NCBI RefSeq assembly: GCF_023101685.1 | Contig: NZ_CP082164.1 | Span: 7,688,001 to 7,752,000 of the forward strand | Reading direction: 5' to 3' | Source: Bradyrhizobium sp. 186 | GTDB taxonomy: Bacteria > Pseudomonadota > Alphaproteobacteria > Rhizobiales > Xanthobacteraceae | Length of the DNA: 64,000 nt | In this document: positions 46,990 to 56,164 of the stretch, piece after piece | How the letters are laid out: every line of letters starts with the position of its first letter | Numbering within the stretch: the first letter of the stretch is position 1 | Notes under the pieces: generated by a model | What the model was told of the DNA's origin: nothing | Databases searched by the model: none | Seen by the model: the letters and a program-made list of their open reading frames with translations, nothing else | Position numbers and translations under genes: made by a program

Positions 46990-47589
46990 TCAATCGGTCG
47001 AACGGCGCAACTCGAGCGGGCCTTCGTTCTTGGCAGGCTCCGGCTTGGTTTCGGATTTGACCGCTTCGAGCCGGCTGCTCTCAACGCGCGGCGTCTCGAC
47101 GCGTGCGGCAACTTCGGTGTTCGATGCGCCGACCGAACCGGTGTGTTCCGACGTACGCAGCGAGCGTGGCCGCGCAACGGCGCGCGCCATCAGCATCTGG
47201 TTGCCGCCCTGGTGGTGGAAATCGCAATAGGCGAAGCCCATGCCCGACACCGAGCCGCGGAAGCTGCGGTCGTCGGTCTTCTCCAGGTTGAAGCAGGGCT
47301 CGAACGGGATGCCCTTGATCGAGGCGCAGACGTTCTGGCCACGGATCTGGAGCGTGTTGCCGGGAAGCCGGAGATGGCGCGTGGGGCCGGCACCGGAGAA
47401 CTGCACCGCGCCTGCCGCGCCGAGATCGTCGAGAATGCGGCCTGCGCCGCGGGTGCCGTCGAAACAGGTAAAGGCAAACACCTTGCCGGCAACGAAGCGG
47501 CGCGCCTCATCGGCGTTCATGCCTCCGGCAATGGCCGGCGCAAACGTTACGGCCGCCGTGACAGCCCCCAACACAAAACGCGCAAGCAT
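46990..47589 (-). CDS. Secreted hypothetical protein
   Basis: 199 aa. Signal peptide MLARFVLGAVTAAVTFAPAIAG with likely cleavage after AIA. The mature domain (residues about 25-140) contains four cysteines (FTCFDG, NVCAS, FEPCFN, AYCDFHHQ), which may form two disulfides, and the C-terminal 60 residues are low-complexity and charged (VESSRLEAVKSETKPEPAKNE). No known domain. I recall similar exported proteins in Bradyrhizobium. Periplasmic or surface location is inferred. Confidence 0.78.
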   Translation of the reverse strand: MLARFVLGAVTAAVTFAPAIAGGMNADEARRFVAGKVFAFTCFDGTRGAGRILDDLGAAGAVQFSGAGPTRHLRLPGNTLQIRGQNVCASIKGIPFEPCFNLEKTDDRSFRGSVSGMGFAYCDFHHQGGNQMLMARAVARPRSLRTSEHTGSVGASNTEVAARVETPRVESSRLEAVKSETKPEPAKNEGPLELRRSTD

Positions 47590-47702
47590 GCTCTTACTCC
47601 GACGAACCCCATGCAGCGGGCGAGCCTGATGTCTTTACCCGCTGCTTACCATACTAACCATGGCGACATTGAAGCAGCTTGGTTGGTAAAGTCTGAACGC
47701 CG

Positions 47703-48689
47703 TTAGACAATTTTTACCACGATGCGGCCGCGGACCTGGCCGGCAAGGATTTTGGCGCCCCATTCGGAAACCTCACCGAGCGAAATTTCCTTAGTGATTT
47801 CAGATAGTTTTGTCCGATCCAAATCGGACGCCAGGCGCTGCCAGGCGGCTTTCCGAGGATCGATCGGACACATCACGGAATCGATGCCGAGAAGGCACAC
47901 CCCGCGCAAAATAAATGGCGCGACCGAGGACGGCAGGTCCATGCCGGCCGCAAGACCGCAGGCGGCAATCGCCCCGCCATACTTCGTCATCGACAGGAGG
48001 TTGGCGAGCGTGGTCGAGCCGACGCTGTCAACGCCGCCCGCCCAGCGCTCCTTTGCGATCGGCTTGGCCGCCGCTGAGAGTTCGTTGCGGTCGATCACTT
48101 CGGCAGCGCCGATCTGTTTCAGATAGTCCGCTTCCGACGCGCGGCCGGTCGAGGCGATGACGTGATAGCCGAGCTTCGACAGCACCGCGGTGGCGACCGA
48201 GCCGACGCCGCCGGCCGCGCCCGTGACCACCACAGGGCCGCTCTTCGGCGAAAGTCCGTGCTTCTCCAGCGCCAGCACCGAGAGCATCGCGGTGAAGCCG
48301 GCGGTGCCGATCGCCATGGCGTCGCGCGCCGACAGGCCCTGTGGCAAGGCGACCAGCCAGTCGCCCTTCACCCGCGCCTTCTCGGCATAGGCGCCGAGAT
48401 GGGTCTCGCCCATGCCCCAGCCGGTGCAGACGACCTTGTCGCCCGCCTTCCATTGGGGGTGCGAGGATTGCTCGATCGTCCCGGCGAAATCGATGCCGGC
48501 GATCATCGGGAAACGGCGCACCACCGGCGCCTTGCCGGTGAGCGCGAGACCGTCCTTGTAGTTCAGGGTCGACCATTCCCCGCGTACGGTGACGTCGCCG
48601 TCCATCAGCTCGGCTTCGTCGAACTGCGTGAGCGCGGCGGTGGTGCCCTTGTCCGCCTTGTCGATCCGGATCGCCTTGAATGTGGCCAC
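47703..48689 (-). CDS. AcuI-type acrylyl-CoA reductase / quinone oxidoreductase
   Basis: 328 aa, medium-chain dehydrogenase fold without structural zinc. Signatures: [43 protein letters not shown], and the NADPH-binding [24 protein letters not shown] (about 150-175). It resembles YhdH/AcuI, which reduces acryloyl-CoA to propanoyl-CoA during DMSP or 3-hydroxypropionate metabolism and protects against toxic acrylate. Specific substrate not certain. The MFS gene upstream on the same strand ends at 48731, 41 bases before this start region. Confidence 0.87.
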   Translation of the reverse strand: MATFKAIRIDKADKGTTAALTQFDEAELMDGDVTVRGEWSTLNYKDGLALTGKAPVVRRFPMIAGIDFAGTIEQSSHPQWKAGDKVVCTGWGMGETHLGAYAEKARVKGDWLVALPQGLSARDAMAIGTAGFTAMLSVLALEKHGLSPKSGPVVVTGAAGGVGSVATAVLSKLGYHVIASTGRASEADYLKQIGAAEVIDRNELSAAAKPIAKERWAGGVDSVGSTTLANLLSMTKYGGAIAACGLAAGMDLPSSVAPFILRGVCLLGIDSVMCPIDPRKAAWQRLASDLDRTKLSEITKEISLGEVSEWGAKILAGQVRGRIVVKIV

Positions 48690-48730
48690 GGCTGAACTCC
48701 CTGACTTTGTTTCAGGGGATGTTTAGCCGA

Positions 48731-49981
48731 TCAGGCAGGCTGCGCAACCGCTCGCTCGACCGGTTTCTCCACGATCGGAAGATTGATCAGCGCCGACAGC
48801 ACGCCGAACAGGATCGAGAGCCACCAGATCGGCGTGTAGGAACCAAAGCGCTCGAACACGATGCCCCCGAGCCAGACACCGAGAAAGCCGCCCACCTGAT
48901 GGCTGACGAAGGCGAAGCCATAGAGAGTGGCGAGCCAGCGCGTGCCGAACATCAGCGCCACCAGCGCCGAGGTCGGCGGCACCGTCGACAGCCAGGTCAG
49001 GCCCGAGATCGCGCCGAACGCAATCGCCGAGAACGGTGTGATCGGGAACGAGATGAAGGCGAGCGTCGCGAGCGCGCGCGCCAAATAGATCGTCGAGAGG
49101 ATGAAGCGCTTGGGCAGGTAGTTCTGGAGATAGCCGACGCTCAGCGATCCGATGATGTTGAACAGGCCGATCGCCGCAATGACCCAGCCGCCGGTTTGCG
49201 CCGAGATGCCGTTGTCGACCAGGAAGGCCGGCAAATGCACGGTGATGAACGCCAGCTGGAAGCCGCAGGTGAAGAAGCCGAGCACCAGCAGCACGTAGGA
49301 GCGATGGCCGAAGGCCTCTGCTAGCGCCTTGGTGAAGGTCTGCTCATCGGCAGGCGCCTTGCTCGCGGAGCTTTCAACCGGCGGCGTCGAGAGCGCCAGC
49401 GACAGCGGGATGATCAGGAGCATCAGGAAGCCGAACACGGTCAGTGCCTGCTGCCAGCCGAAATTGTCGATCAGCGCGACGCCGATGGGCGCGAACAGGA
49501 ACTGTCCGAACGATCCGGCTGCGGTGCCGGCGCCGAGCGCAAGGCCGCGCTTCTCGGCCGGCAAGAGCTTGCTGAACGCCGACAGCACCAGATTGAACGA
49601 GCAGCCGGCGAGGCCGAAGCCGACCATCACGCCCGCGCCGATATTGAGCGACAGCGGCGTCGACGAATAGCGCATCAGCAACAGACCGCCGGCATAAAGC
49701 ACGGCGCCGACGCACATCACCCGGAACAGGCCGAAGCGATCGGCGACCGCGCCGGCGATCGGCTGACCCAAGCCCCACAACAGATTCTGGAAGGCTATCG
49801 CGAGGCCGAATACATCGCGGCCCCAGGCAAACTCATGGCTCATCGGCTGCACGAAGAAGCCGAGCGCCGAGCGCGGACCGAAGCCCAGCATGCCGATCGC
49901 GCAGCCGCAGAGGATGATGATGGCCGGCGTGCGCCAGGTGGAACGTGAGGCCGGACCGAGCTCGCCCACTTGTGTCGACAT
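48731..49981 (-). CDS. MFS transporter (OFA-like)
   Basis: 416 aa from ATG 49981, with AGGAAG at the right distance; longer frames upstream lack support. Twelve hydrophobic segments. Loop motif GQPIAGAVADRFGLFRVM (between helices 2 and 3) and WLSTVPPTSALVALMFG near helix 10 point to the monocarboxylate or oxalate/formate-like MFS branch. Substrate unknown. The gene precedes the AcuI-type reductase, so a carboxylic acid substrate shared with it is conceivable. Its promoter region faces the NAD operon. Confidence 0.85.
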   Translation of the reverse strand: MSTQVGELGPASRSTWRTPAIIILCGCAIGMLGFGPRSALGFFVQPMSHEFAWGRDVFGLAIAFQNLLWGLGQPIAGAVADRFGLFRVMCVGAVLYAGGLLLMRYSSTPLSLNIGAGVMVGFGLAGCSFNLVLSAFSKLLPAEKRGLALGAGTAAGSFGQFLFAPIGVALIDNFGWQQALTVFGFLMLLIIPLSLALSTPPVESSASKAPADEQTFTKALAEAFGHRSYVLLVLGFFTCGFQLAFITVHLPAFLVDNGISAQTGGWVIAAIGLFNIIGSLSVGYLQNYLPKRFILSTIYLARALATLAFISFPITPFSAIAFGAISGLTWLSTVPPTSALVALMFGTRWLATLYGFAFVSHQVGGFLGVWLGGIVFERFGSYTPIWWLSILFGVLSALINLPIVEKPVERAVAQPA

Positions 49982-50205
49982 GCACTTCCTCATGTGTCGT
50001 TGGCGGATCCGGAACAGGCAGCCGCGACTCAGGCATTTAATGCAGATGCATGAAAACCCCAAGTCAAAAATGATTGCGTTCTATGAAGGGCTGCCGACGG
50101 AGCATTGCGTTTCAAGGAGGCCCCGCCTGACGCGTGAGACGCGACTTGACGAGAATGTGTGCGGCAGGAGCTAGCGGCTCTCGGGTCGGCGTGTTATCTT
50201 TCTTT

Positions 50206-50220
50206 TACTCAGACTGAGTA
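50206..50220. promoter_or_regulatory. NadQ-type operator 1 upstream of nadA
   Basis: TACTCA-GAC-TGAGTA is a perfect 6-3-6 inverted repeat 101 bases before the nadA start, probably overlapping the promoter. It matches in form the sites reported for the alphaproteobacterial NAD regulator, as I recall them. A NadQ-like gene is present at 35285 in this window. Confidence 0.7.
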
Positions 50221-50277
50221 TATGTGAGCTACCAAGAAATTCGTCCCGGCCTCGCGGCCGGATTTCTCGGGCTCTCG

Positions 50278-50298
50278 ATATACTCATATTGAGCATAT
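50278..50298. promoter_or_regulatory. NadQ-type operator 2 upstream of nadA
   Basis: ATATACTCA-TAT-TGAGCATAT, a 9-3-9 inverted repeat with one mismatch, ending 22 bases before the nadA start. Its core ACTCA-N3-TGAGC repeats that of operator 1, 75 bases away centre to centre. Two sites about seven helical turns apart could permit looping. Between them is a hairpin (CCGGCC-TCGC-GGCCGG within AGAAAT / ATTTCT arms). Confidence 0.7.
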
Positions 50299-50320
50299 AA
50301 GGCATGCACGGGAGGCTTCG

Positions 50321-51424
50321 ATGCCGATCACTGGAATTTACGGCCCCGACGACTTTGCCAATCGGCCGCAGGGCCACATCACCACCACCCGCGTCGCGCC
50401 GGCGCGAATGGGACCCGCCCTGCCGATGCCGTCGCTGGAATGGACGGCGGAGGTCGAGCGGGCCACCGCGCCTCTCTACGATCGCGTGAAGCACGTGATC
50501 CCACCGATCGAGTGGCCGCTGATGGCGCCGACCATCAAGGCGATCAACGAGCTGAAGAAGACGCGCAACGCGGTGATCCTCGCGCACAACTACCAGGCGC
50601 CGGAGATCTTTCACTGCGTCGCCGATATCGGCGGCGACTCGCTCCAGCTTGCCGTGGAAGCCACCAAGGTGAAGGCCGAGATCATCGTGCAGTGTGGCGT
50701 GCACTTCATGGCCGAGACCTCGAAGCTGCTCAATCCGGACAAGATGGTGCTGATCCCGGACTCGCGCGCCGGCTGCTCGCTCGCCGCCAGCATCACGGGC
50801 GCCGACGTTCGTCTGCTCCGCGAAAAATTTCCGGGTGTGCCGGTGGTTGCCTATGTCAACACGTCGGCGGAGGTGAAGGCCGAGGTCGACATCTGCTGCA
50901 CCTCCTCGAACGCGGTGCAGGTGGTCGAGAGCCTCAACGCGCCAAGCGTGATCTTCCTGCCCGACCGCTATCTCGCGACCTATGTGGCCTCGAAGACCAA
51001 CGTAAATATCATCGCCTGGAAAGGCGCCTGCGAGGTGCACGAGCGCTTCACCGGCGCGGAGCTGCGCGGGCTTCGTGAGGCCGATCCGTCCGTGCAGATC
51101 ATCGCGCATCCCGAATGCCCGCCGGACGTGCTGGCGGAGGCCGATTTCACCGGCTCGACCGCGCACATGATCAACTGGGTGCGTGAACGGCGGCCGCGGC
51201 GGCTCGTCATGATCACCGAATGCTCGATGGCCGACAATGTGCGCGCCGAGCTGCCGGATGTGGAGATGCTGCGCCCCTGCAATCTCTGCCCGCACATGAA
51301 GCGCATCACGCTCGCGAACATCTTGAGCAGCCTGCTGACGCTTGGCGAGGAGGTGACGATCGATCCGGCGCTTGCGGAGCGTGCCCGGCGATCGGTCGAG
51401 CGGATGATCAATCTGAAGAATTGA
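50321..51424 (+). CDS. nadA: Quinolinate synthase
   Basis: 367 aa, start behind GGGAGG. It condenses iminoaspartate with dihydroxyacetone phosphate to quinolinate using a [4Fe-4S] cluster. Core motifs: [42 protein letters not shown] (first cluster Cys), [44 protein letters not shown] (second Cys region) and [19 protein letters not shown] (third). First gene of nadABC, with two operators in front. A 172-base gap with a palindromic repeat separates it from nadB. Confidence 0.95.
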   Translation: MPITGIYGPDDFANRPQGHITTTRVAPARMGPALPMPSLEWTAEVERATAPLYDRVKHVIPPIEWPLMAPTIKAINELKKTRNAVILAHNYQAPEIFHCVADIGGDSLQLAVEATKVKAEIIVQCGVHFMAETSKLLNPDKMVLIPDSRAGCSLAASITGADVRLLREKFPGVPVVAYVNTSAEVKAEVDICCTSSNAVQVVESLNAPSVIFLPDRYLATYVASKTNVNIIAWKGACEVHERFTGAELRGLREADPSVQIIAHPECPPDVLAEADFTGSTAHMINWVRERRPRRLVMITECSMADNVRAELPDVEMLRPCNLCPHMKRITLANILSSLLTLGEEVTIDPALAERARRSVERMINLKN

Positions 51425-51450
51425 GAAGGGAACGCCGCAACACACCCAGT

Positions 51451-51573
51451 GTCGTCCCGGCGAAGGCCGGGACCCGTAACCACAGGGAGAAGTCGTTGCG
51501 AAGAACGACGTCGAAGAGCTTTGCAAAACAACTACTGCCGCGGGGTATGGGTCCCGGCCTTCGCCGGGACGAC
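51451..51573. repeat. Dispersed palindromic repeat (GTCGTCCCGGCGAAGGCCGG type)
   Basis: Outer arms GTCGTCCCGGCGAAGGCCGG and CCGGCCTTCGCCGGGACGAC are perfect complements (20 bp), with inner GACCCGTAACC / GGTATGGGTC. Related to 14915-15039. It sits inside the nadA-nadB gap and may influence message stability or termination within the operon. Confidence 0.88.
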
Positions 51574-51596
51574 AGTAGAGAAAACTGGAGACAGAA

Positions 51597-53204
51597 ATGA
51601 CAAGCAACATCCACAATCTCACCCGCAGCACCGACGACGTCGTCATCGTCGGCGGCGGGCTTGCCGGATTGTTCTGCGCGCTGAAACTCGCGCCGCGGCC
51701 GGTGACGCTGATTGCGGCAGCGCCGCTCGGACTGGGCGCATCGTCGGCGTGGGCGCAAGGCGGCATCGCCGCCGCGGTAGCCGAAGGCGACAGCCCGGAA
51801 GCACATTCCGCCGACACCATCGCAGTCGGCGGCGGCATCGTTGACGAAGCGGTCGCGCTGGGGATCGCGCGCGAGGCCGTGCCGCGGATTCACGACCTGC
51901 TGGCCTATGGCGTGCCGTTCGATCACGATCTCGAAGGCAAGCTTGCCGTCGGTCGCGAGGCGGCGCATTCGGCGCGGCGAATCGTGCATGTGCGCGGCGA
52001 CGGGGCTGGCGCGGCGATCATCGCGGCGCTGAGCGAGGTCGTGCGCCGCACGCCGTCGATCCGCCTGATCGAAGGCTTTGTCGCCGAAGCACTGTTGACG
52101 GAGGACGGCGCCGTCACCGGCGTTCAATTGCGCGAGGCCGGCAACTTTTCAGCGAGACCGACGATGATCGCCTCCCGCGCGGTGGTGTTTGCTACCGGCG
52201 GCATCGGCCATCTCTATGCCGTCACCACCAACCCGACCGAGGCTGCCGGATCGGGCCTTGCGATCGCGGCTCGGGCCGGCGCGGTGATTGCCGATCCGGA
52301 ATTCGTACAGTTCCACCCGACCGCGATCATGGTCGGCCGTGACCCGGCGCCGCTTGCGACCGAGGCGCTGCGCGGCGAAGGCGCGATACTGATCAACGCC
52401 GGCGGCGACCGCTTCATGACGGCACGCCACCCGCTCGCCGAGCTTGCCCCGCGCGACATCGTGGCGCGCGGCGTGTTCGCGGAGATCGCGGCCGGGCGCG
52501 GCGCCTTCCTCGATGCGCGGGAGGCATTGGGTGCGCGTTTCGCCGAAAAATTCCCGACGGTGCATGCAAGCTGCATCGCCGCCGGTATCGATCCTGCCAC
52601 GCAAACAATCCCGATCGCGCCGGCCGCGCACTACCACATGGGCGGCGTCGCGGTCGACGCGCGCGGCCGCAGCTCGGTCGACGGGCTCTGGGCCGGCGGC
52701 GAGGTTTCGTCCACGGGCGCACACGGCGCCAACCGGCTCGCGTCGAATTCGCTGCTGGAGGCCGTGGTCTATGCCGCACGCATCGCCGACGACATCGCCG
52801 GCCGCGCCATCCCCTCGCCTGCCCGCCTCCCCGATGTGCTAGTGACGCCGCGTAGCGGAGCACCGGACGCGGTGACTATGAAACGGCTGCGAGCGATGAT
52901 GAGTTCACAAGTCGGCGTGGTTCGCGACGGTGATGGACTTGCGGAAGCGGTGCGCAGCTTTGCTGCGCTCGAAGGCGCGGCCACGAGTATCGCGCTGCGC
53001 AACATGGCGACGACGGCCCTGCTCGTCGCCACCGCAGCATGGACGCGGCGAGAAAGCCGCGGTGCACATTTCCGCATCGACCGACCGACAGACGCCCCCT
53101 CGCTCGCACAACGAACCATGACCACTCTCTCGGCAGCACGCGAGGTCGCGGAAAGCCTCGCCGACCACCTACTCCCGCGCACCGCGCAACCCATGATCGC
53201 CTGA
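51597..53204 (+). CDS. nadB: L-aspartate oxidase
   Basis: 535 aa. A flavoprotein oxidising aspartate to iminoaspartate for NadA. FAD-binding [20 protein letters not shown] (about residues 16-35), then [13 protein letters not shown] with the characteristic substrate loop, [40 protein letters not shown] segment, the active-site region [32 protein letters not shown] and [20 protein letters not shown]. Length normal. The stop TGA overlaps an ATG of the next gene, indicating tight coupling with nadC. Confidence 0.95.
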   Translation: MTSNIHNLTRSTDDVVIVGGGLAGLFCALKLAPRPVTLIAAAPLGLGASSAWAQGGIAAAVAEGDSPEAHSADTIAVGGGIVDEAVALGIAREAVPRIHDLLAYGVPFDHDLEGKLAVGREAAHSARRIVHVRGDGAGAAIIAALSEVVRRTPSIRLIEGFVAEALLTEDGAVTGVQLREAGNFSARPTMIASRAVVFATGGIGHLYAVTTNPTEAAGSGLAIAARAGAVIADPEFVQFHPTAIMVGRDPAPLATEALRGEGAILINAGGDRFMTARHPLAELAPRDIVARGVFAEIAAGRGAFLDAREALGARFAEKFPTVHASCIAAGIDPATQTIPIAPAAHYHMGGVAVDARGRSSVDGLWAGGEVSSTGAHGANRLASNSLLEAVVYAARIADDIAGRAIPSPARLPDVLVTPRSGAPDAVTMKRLRAMMSSQVGVVRDGDGLAEAVRSFAALEGAATSIALRNMATTALLVATAAWTRRESRGAHFRIDRPTDAPSLAQRTMTTLSAAREVAESLADHLLPRTAQPMIA

Positions 53205-53215
53205 TGGAGCCTTCC

Positions 53216-54094
53216 ATGATCACCCCAGTCTCGCTGCTCTATCCCGACGCCTTCCTGTCCCCGCTGGCGATCGACGAGGCCGTGCATCGCGCGCTCGACG
53301 AGGATCTCGGCCGCGCCGGCGACGTCACCTCGCTTGCGACGATTCCCGAAGCAACGAAGGCGCAGGCGATCCTGGTCGCGCGCCAGGCCGGCGTGATCGC
53401 CGGACTGCCCCTGGCGCTGGCGACACTGCAAAAGCTGTCGCCCGACATCGAGGTGCGCGCGCATGTGCGCGACGCCGCGCATGTCGCCCGCGGGCAGCAC
53501 GTGCTGACGATTTCGGGCCCGGCGCGCGCCATCCTCACGGCCGAGCGGAACGCGCTGAATTTCGTTGGCCGCCTGTCTGGCGTCGCGACGCTGACGGCCG
53601 ACTACGTGGCGCGAACCGAAGGTACCAAGATGCGCATCTGCTGCACCCGAAAGACCACGCCGGGATTGCGGGCGCTGGAGAAGTACGCGGTGCGCTGCGG
53701 CGGCGGCTTCAATCACCGATTCGGCCTCGACGATGCGATCCTGATCAAGGACAACCACATCGCGGTCGCCGGCGGCATCCGTCCCGTGCTGGAGCGCGCC
53801 CGCGCCCATGCCGGCCACCTCGTGAAGATCGAGATCGAGGTCGACACGCTTGCGCAACTGCACGAGGTGCTCGACACCGGATTGGCCGACGCCGTGCTGC
53901 TCGACAACATGGACCTTGCGGCGTTGCGCGAGGCGGTGAAGCTTGCGGCCAGCCGCGTCGCACTGGAGGCGTCCGGCGGCGTCACGCTGGACTCGATTGC
54001 GGCGATTGCGGCGACAGGTGTGGACTACGCGTCGGCAGGTGCGCTCACGCACTCCGCGGCGAATTTCGACTGTGCGTTGGATATCGAGGCGTGA
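53216..54094 (+). CDS. nadC: Nicotinate-nucleotide pyrophosphorylase (carboxylating)
   Basis: 292 aa from ATG 53216, which has GGAG six bases upstream; ATG 53204 overlaps the nadB stop and would add four residues. It converts quinolinate and PRPP to nicotinate mononucleotide. Motifs: [69 protein letters not shown] (quinolinate and PRPP binding), [21 protein letters not shown] and EASGGVTL. Last gene of the NAD operon; a palindromic repeat follows the stop. Confidence 0.95.
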   Translation: MITPVSLLYPDAFLSPLAIDEAVHRALDEDLGRAGDVTSLATIPEATKAQAILVARQAGVIAGLPLALATLQKLSPDIEVRAHVRDAAHVARGQHVLTISGPARAILTAERNALNFVGRLSGVATLTADYVARTEGTKMRICCTRKTTPGLRALEKYAVRCGGGFNHRFGLDDAILIKDNHIAVAGGIRPVLERARAHAGHLVKIEIEVDTLAQLHEVLDTGLADAVLLDNMDLAALREAVKLAASRVALEASGGVTLDSIAAIAATGVDYASAGALTHSAANFDCALDIEA

Positions 54095-54126
54095 GGGGCT
54101 AGTGCCCTTAGCCACAGGCGGGCTTC

Positions 54127-54250
54127 ACCTCTCCCGCTTGCGGGAGAGGTCGGCGCGTAGCGCCGGGTGAGGGCTCTCTCCCCGTCGGGAGTGTCCATTG
54201 TGGAAACACCCCCACCCCAGCCCTCCCCCGCAAGCGGGAGAGGGAGCGCA
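54127..54250. repeat. Dispersed palindromic repeat (CTCTCCCGCTTGCGGGAGAG type)
   Basis: Same family as 28541-28660 and 35081-35212: ACCTCTCCCGCTTGCGGGAG at one end and CTCCCCCGCAAGCGGGAGAG at the other. Lies between the convergent ends of nadC and the wall hydrolase gene and may act as a bidirectional terminator-like structure. Confidence 0.85.
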
Positions 54251-54277
54251 CCTTCACTGCGGCTGCAAGTGATCAGC

Positions 54278-55732
54278 TCACCGCCGTTCGCTGACACCCA
54301 TCTCGGCAGAACTCTTGGCTGCTTGGGCGAGCTCGGCGGAGAGCGCGGCGGTCTGCGCCTGCGTGCCCCAGCTCGGCTCCTCGTTGCCGTCGCCCCAGGC
54401 GCGCGGCCGGTAGAAGGTGTGAACGCCGAACTTGTACATCTTCTTCATCTCGGCGACCCAGGACGGGCGCACCCAATAGGCGTGGTAGTGAGTGGACTTG
54501 CCGACCTCGGGCAGCCAGATCTGACCGTCGAGCATCGCCTTCGAGATCTTCTTGGCGCGCTCCCACATCTCGGGTTCGCGGATCACGTCGGCATTGTTGT
54601 CGCAGGCGAAGGTGAACTGGCAGGCGAGGTGGCGGTACTTGTTCTGGTAGACCACGCCGCACACGGTGTCCGGATATTTGCCGGAGAATACGCGGTTCAT
54701 CACGACCTGCGCGACCGCCATCTGCCCGCGCACGGCCTCGCCACGGGATTCGAAGTAGACGGCTTCGGCGAGACATTTTTCCGATTTCGTGCGTGACTTT
54801 TCATCCAACGCCAGTCGCTCCGCCGGCGATTTGGCGCGCTGGTTGTCGGCATTGACCTCGCCCTTGGGCGCGACGCTCTCGCCGCTATCGGTCACCTTCG
54901 CCACGTCCTCAGACGACGACGGCAGCGAGGCCATCACCTTCATATCGGGATCGGCCATCACGATGAGCGGTTCGGCGCCGGGCTGCCAGCTCTCGATGCT
55001 TTCGAGAGAGCCCCCGAGCGAGGAGCTGCCAAAGAACAGGTTCGACGTTTTCACACTAAAGGGATCGCGCGGCGGCGCGACCGGCGCGGTGGCCTGCTTC
55101 AGCGCCTCCAGCGGCTGAACCGCGAGCGAGCGCGCGGCGTCACTGGCCTGTGGCGAAATGGAATATTGCGGCAAGGGCGGCGCGCGAAGCGCCTCCGCGA
55201 GCTCGGGATCGAGCGCGGCGGCGGACTCCGGCGACATCGCCTGCGGCAACGCGGCAGTCTTGGCGCCAAACACCGAGCTGTTCGACGTCGCGGGATCCTG
55301 CTGCGCAGGAGCAGCGGACGGCACGGCCGTCTCGGGAGCTGTCCCGGGCGCAACGATTGCAAGGCGGTCACCCTTCATGGAGCGATCCACCTTGGGAAAA
55401 TCGGAGGCCTGGTAGCGCGTCGGCGCCTGAAGCGTCGGATTGCGCGTGATGGTGCCGGTGACGTCGCGGCCGTCGAGGCTCGCGAGGCGATACATCGGGC
55501 TCTGCGGAACCGAGGTTCCGATCGGGCGAGAAAAACTGTAGGTGGCGAGCTGAATCGAGGACGCCGCAGAAAACACCTGCTTCTGCCAACGCTCGGCGAC
55601 GCCGGGCTGACGCGCCAGCAGCGAAGCAATGTCCTGATAGCCGGTCTCTCTCGGCATCAATGCGAAGATGCAGAGACCGATACCGAAGGACGCGAACCGC
55701 GCGCCCTTCGGATAGGTACGCAACAAAAACAT
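54278..55732 (-). CDS. SleB-type cell wall hydrolase
   Basis: 484 aa from ATG 55732; a GTG four codons earlier (55744) is an alternative. An N-terminal hydrophobic segment (ARFASFGIGLCIFALM) may serve as membrane anchor or signal. A long low-complexity Ala/Pro/Ser region follows (about 110-320). The C-terminal Hydrolase_2 (SleB) domain, about residues 325-450, includes CLAEAVYFESRGEAVRGQMA with the catalytic Glu, VVMNRVFSGKYPDTVCGVVYQ and CQFTFACDN. It probably cleaves peptidoglycan glycan strands in the periplasm in growth or remodelling. Confidence 0.87.
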   Translation of the reverse strand: MFLLRTYPKGARFASFGIGLCIFALMPRETGYQDIASLLARQPGVAERWQKQVFSAASSIQLATYSFSRPIGTSVPQSPMYRLASLDGRDVTGTITRNPTLQAPTRYQASDFPKVDRSMKGDRLAIVAPGTAPETAVPSAAPAQQDPATSNSSVFGAKTAALPQAMSPESAAALDPELAEALRAPPLPQYSISPQASDAARSLAVQPLEALKQATAPVAPPRDPFSVKTSNLFFGSSSLGGSLESIESWQPGAEPLIVMADPDMKVMASLPSSSEDVAKVTDSGESVAPKGEVNADNQRAKSPAERLALDEKSRTKSEKCLAEAVYFESRGEAVRGQMAVAQVVMNRVFSGKYPDTVCGVVYQNKYRHLACQFTFACDNNADVIREPEMWERAKKISKAMLDGQIWLPEVGKSTHYHAYWVRPSWVAEMKKMYKFGVHTFYRPRAWGDGNEEPSWGTQAQTAALSAELAQAAKSSAEMGVSERR

Positions 55733-55744
55733 CGATACGCTCAC

Positions 55745-56106
55745 GCTACGCTTACGCTAGAAAATCGAACCGCAGTACATCCGTACAATTCGATCTTTCT
55801 CGTGAGTATCTAATTTAGGTTGCTGGGGCGTTAATCGACGTTTGCGCGCGGAGCACACTCAAGCAATCGCAGGTATTTTCACGGGGTAATCGTTGCATTG
55901 GTAAATGCCGGGTGACGTGAAGCGGTAAACATTCGGTCAACGCGAATGGTGAAGGAACTCTTGCGCGCACGTATCATTACGGGACGTCGCGGTTCCGTCC
56001 ATCCAGTACGCCGCGGCTCCTCCGTATGACATCACCGCCTCTGGAATACTGGATCGCCCGCTTTCGCGCGCGATGACACTGAGTGTGTGGCGAGAACGTC
56101 GCGCAA
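55745..56106. promoter_or_regulatory. Upstream region of sleB-like gene with dyad and repeat
   Basis: About 360 bases without a gene. Near the wall hydrolase start is a bipartite dyad ATCGAA-N5-GTAC-ATCC-GTAC-AA-TTCGAT (55764-55794), perhaps an operator. The middle is A+T-richer and should carry the promoter. A palindromic repeat occupies 56001-56081. Confidence 0.5.
56001..56081. repeat. Dispersed palindromic repeat (CCAGTA type, inverted copy)
   Basis: ATCCAGTACGCCGCGGC ... GAATACTGGATCGCCCGCTT, an inverted and partly shortened copy of the element at 30735-30847, with which it shares 17 identical bases in opposite orientation. Confidence 0.75.
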
Positions 56107-56138
56107 AATGAAAAGAGGCGGGGTTTTGCCCCGCCTCT
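56107..56138 (-). terminator. Terminator of the PPDK gene
   Basis: On the minus strand the perfect 10-bp stem AGAGGCGGGG / CCCCGCCTCT with a 5-base loop (GCAAA region) is followed by TTTTCATTTT, 27 bases beyond the PPDK stop codon. A strong Rho-independent terminator. Confidence 0.88.
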
Positions 56139-56164
56139 CTCGCATCTCGTATTCAGTCTTCGGC

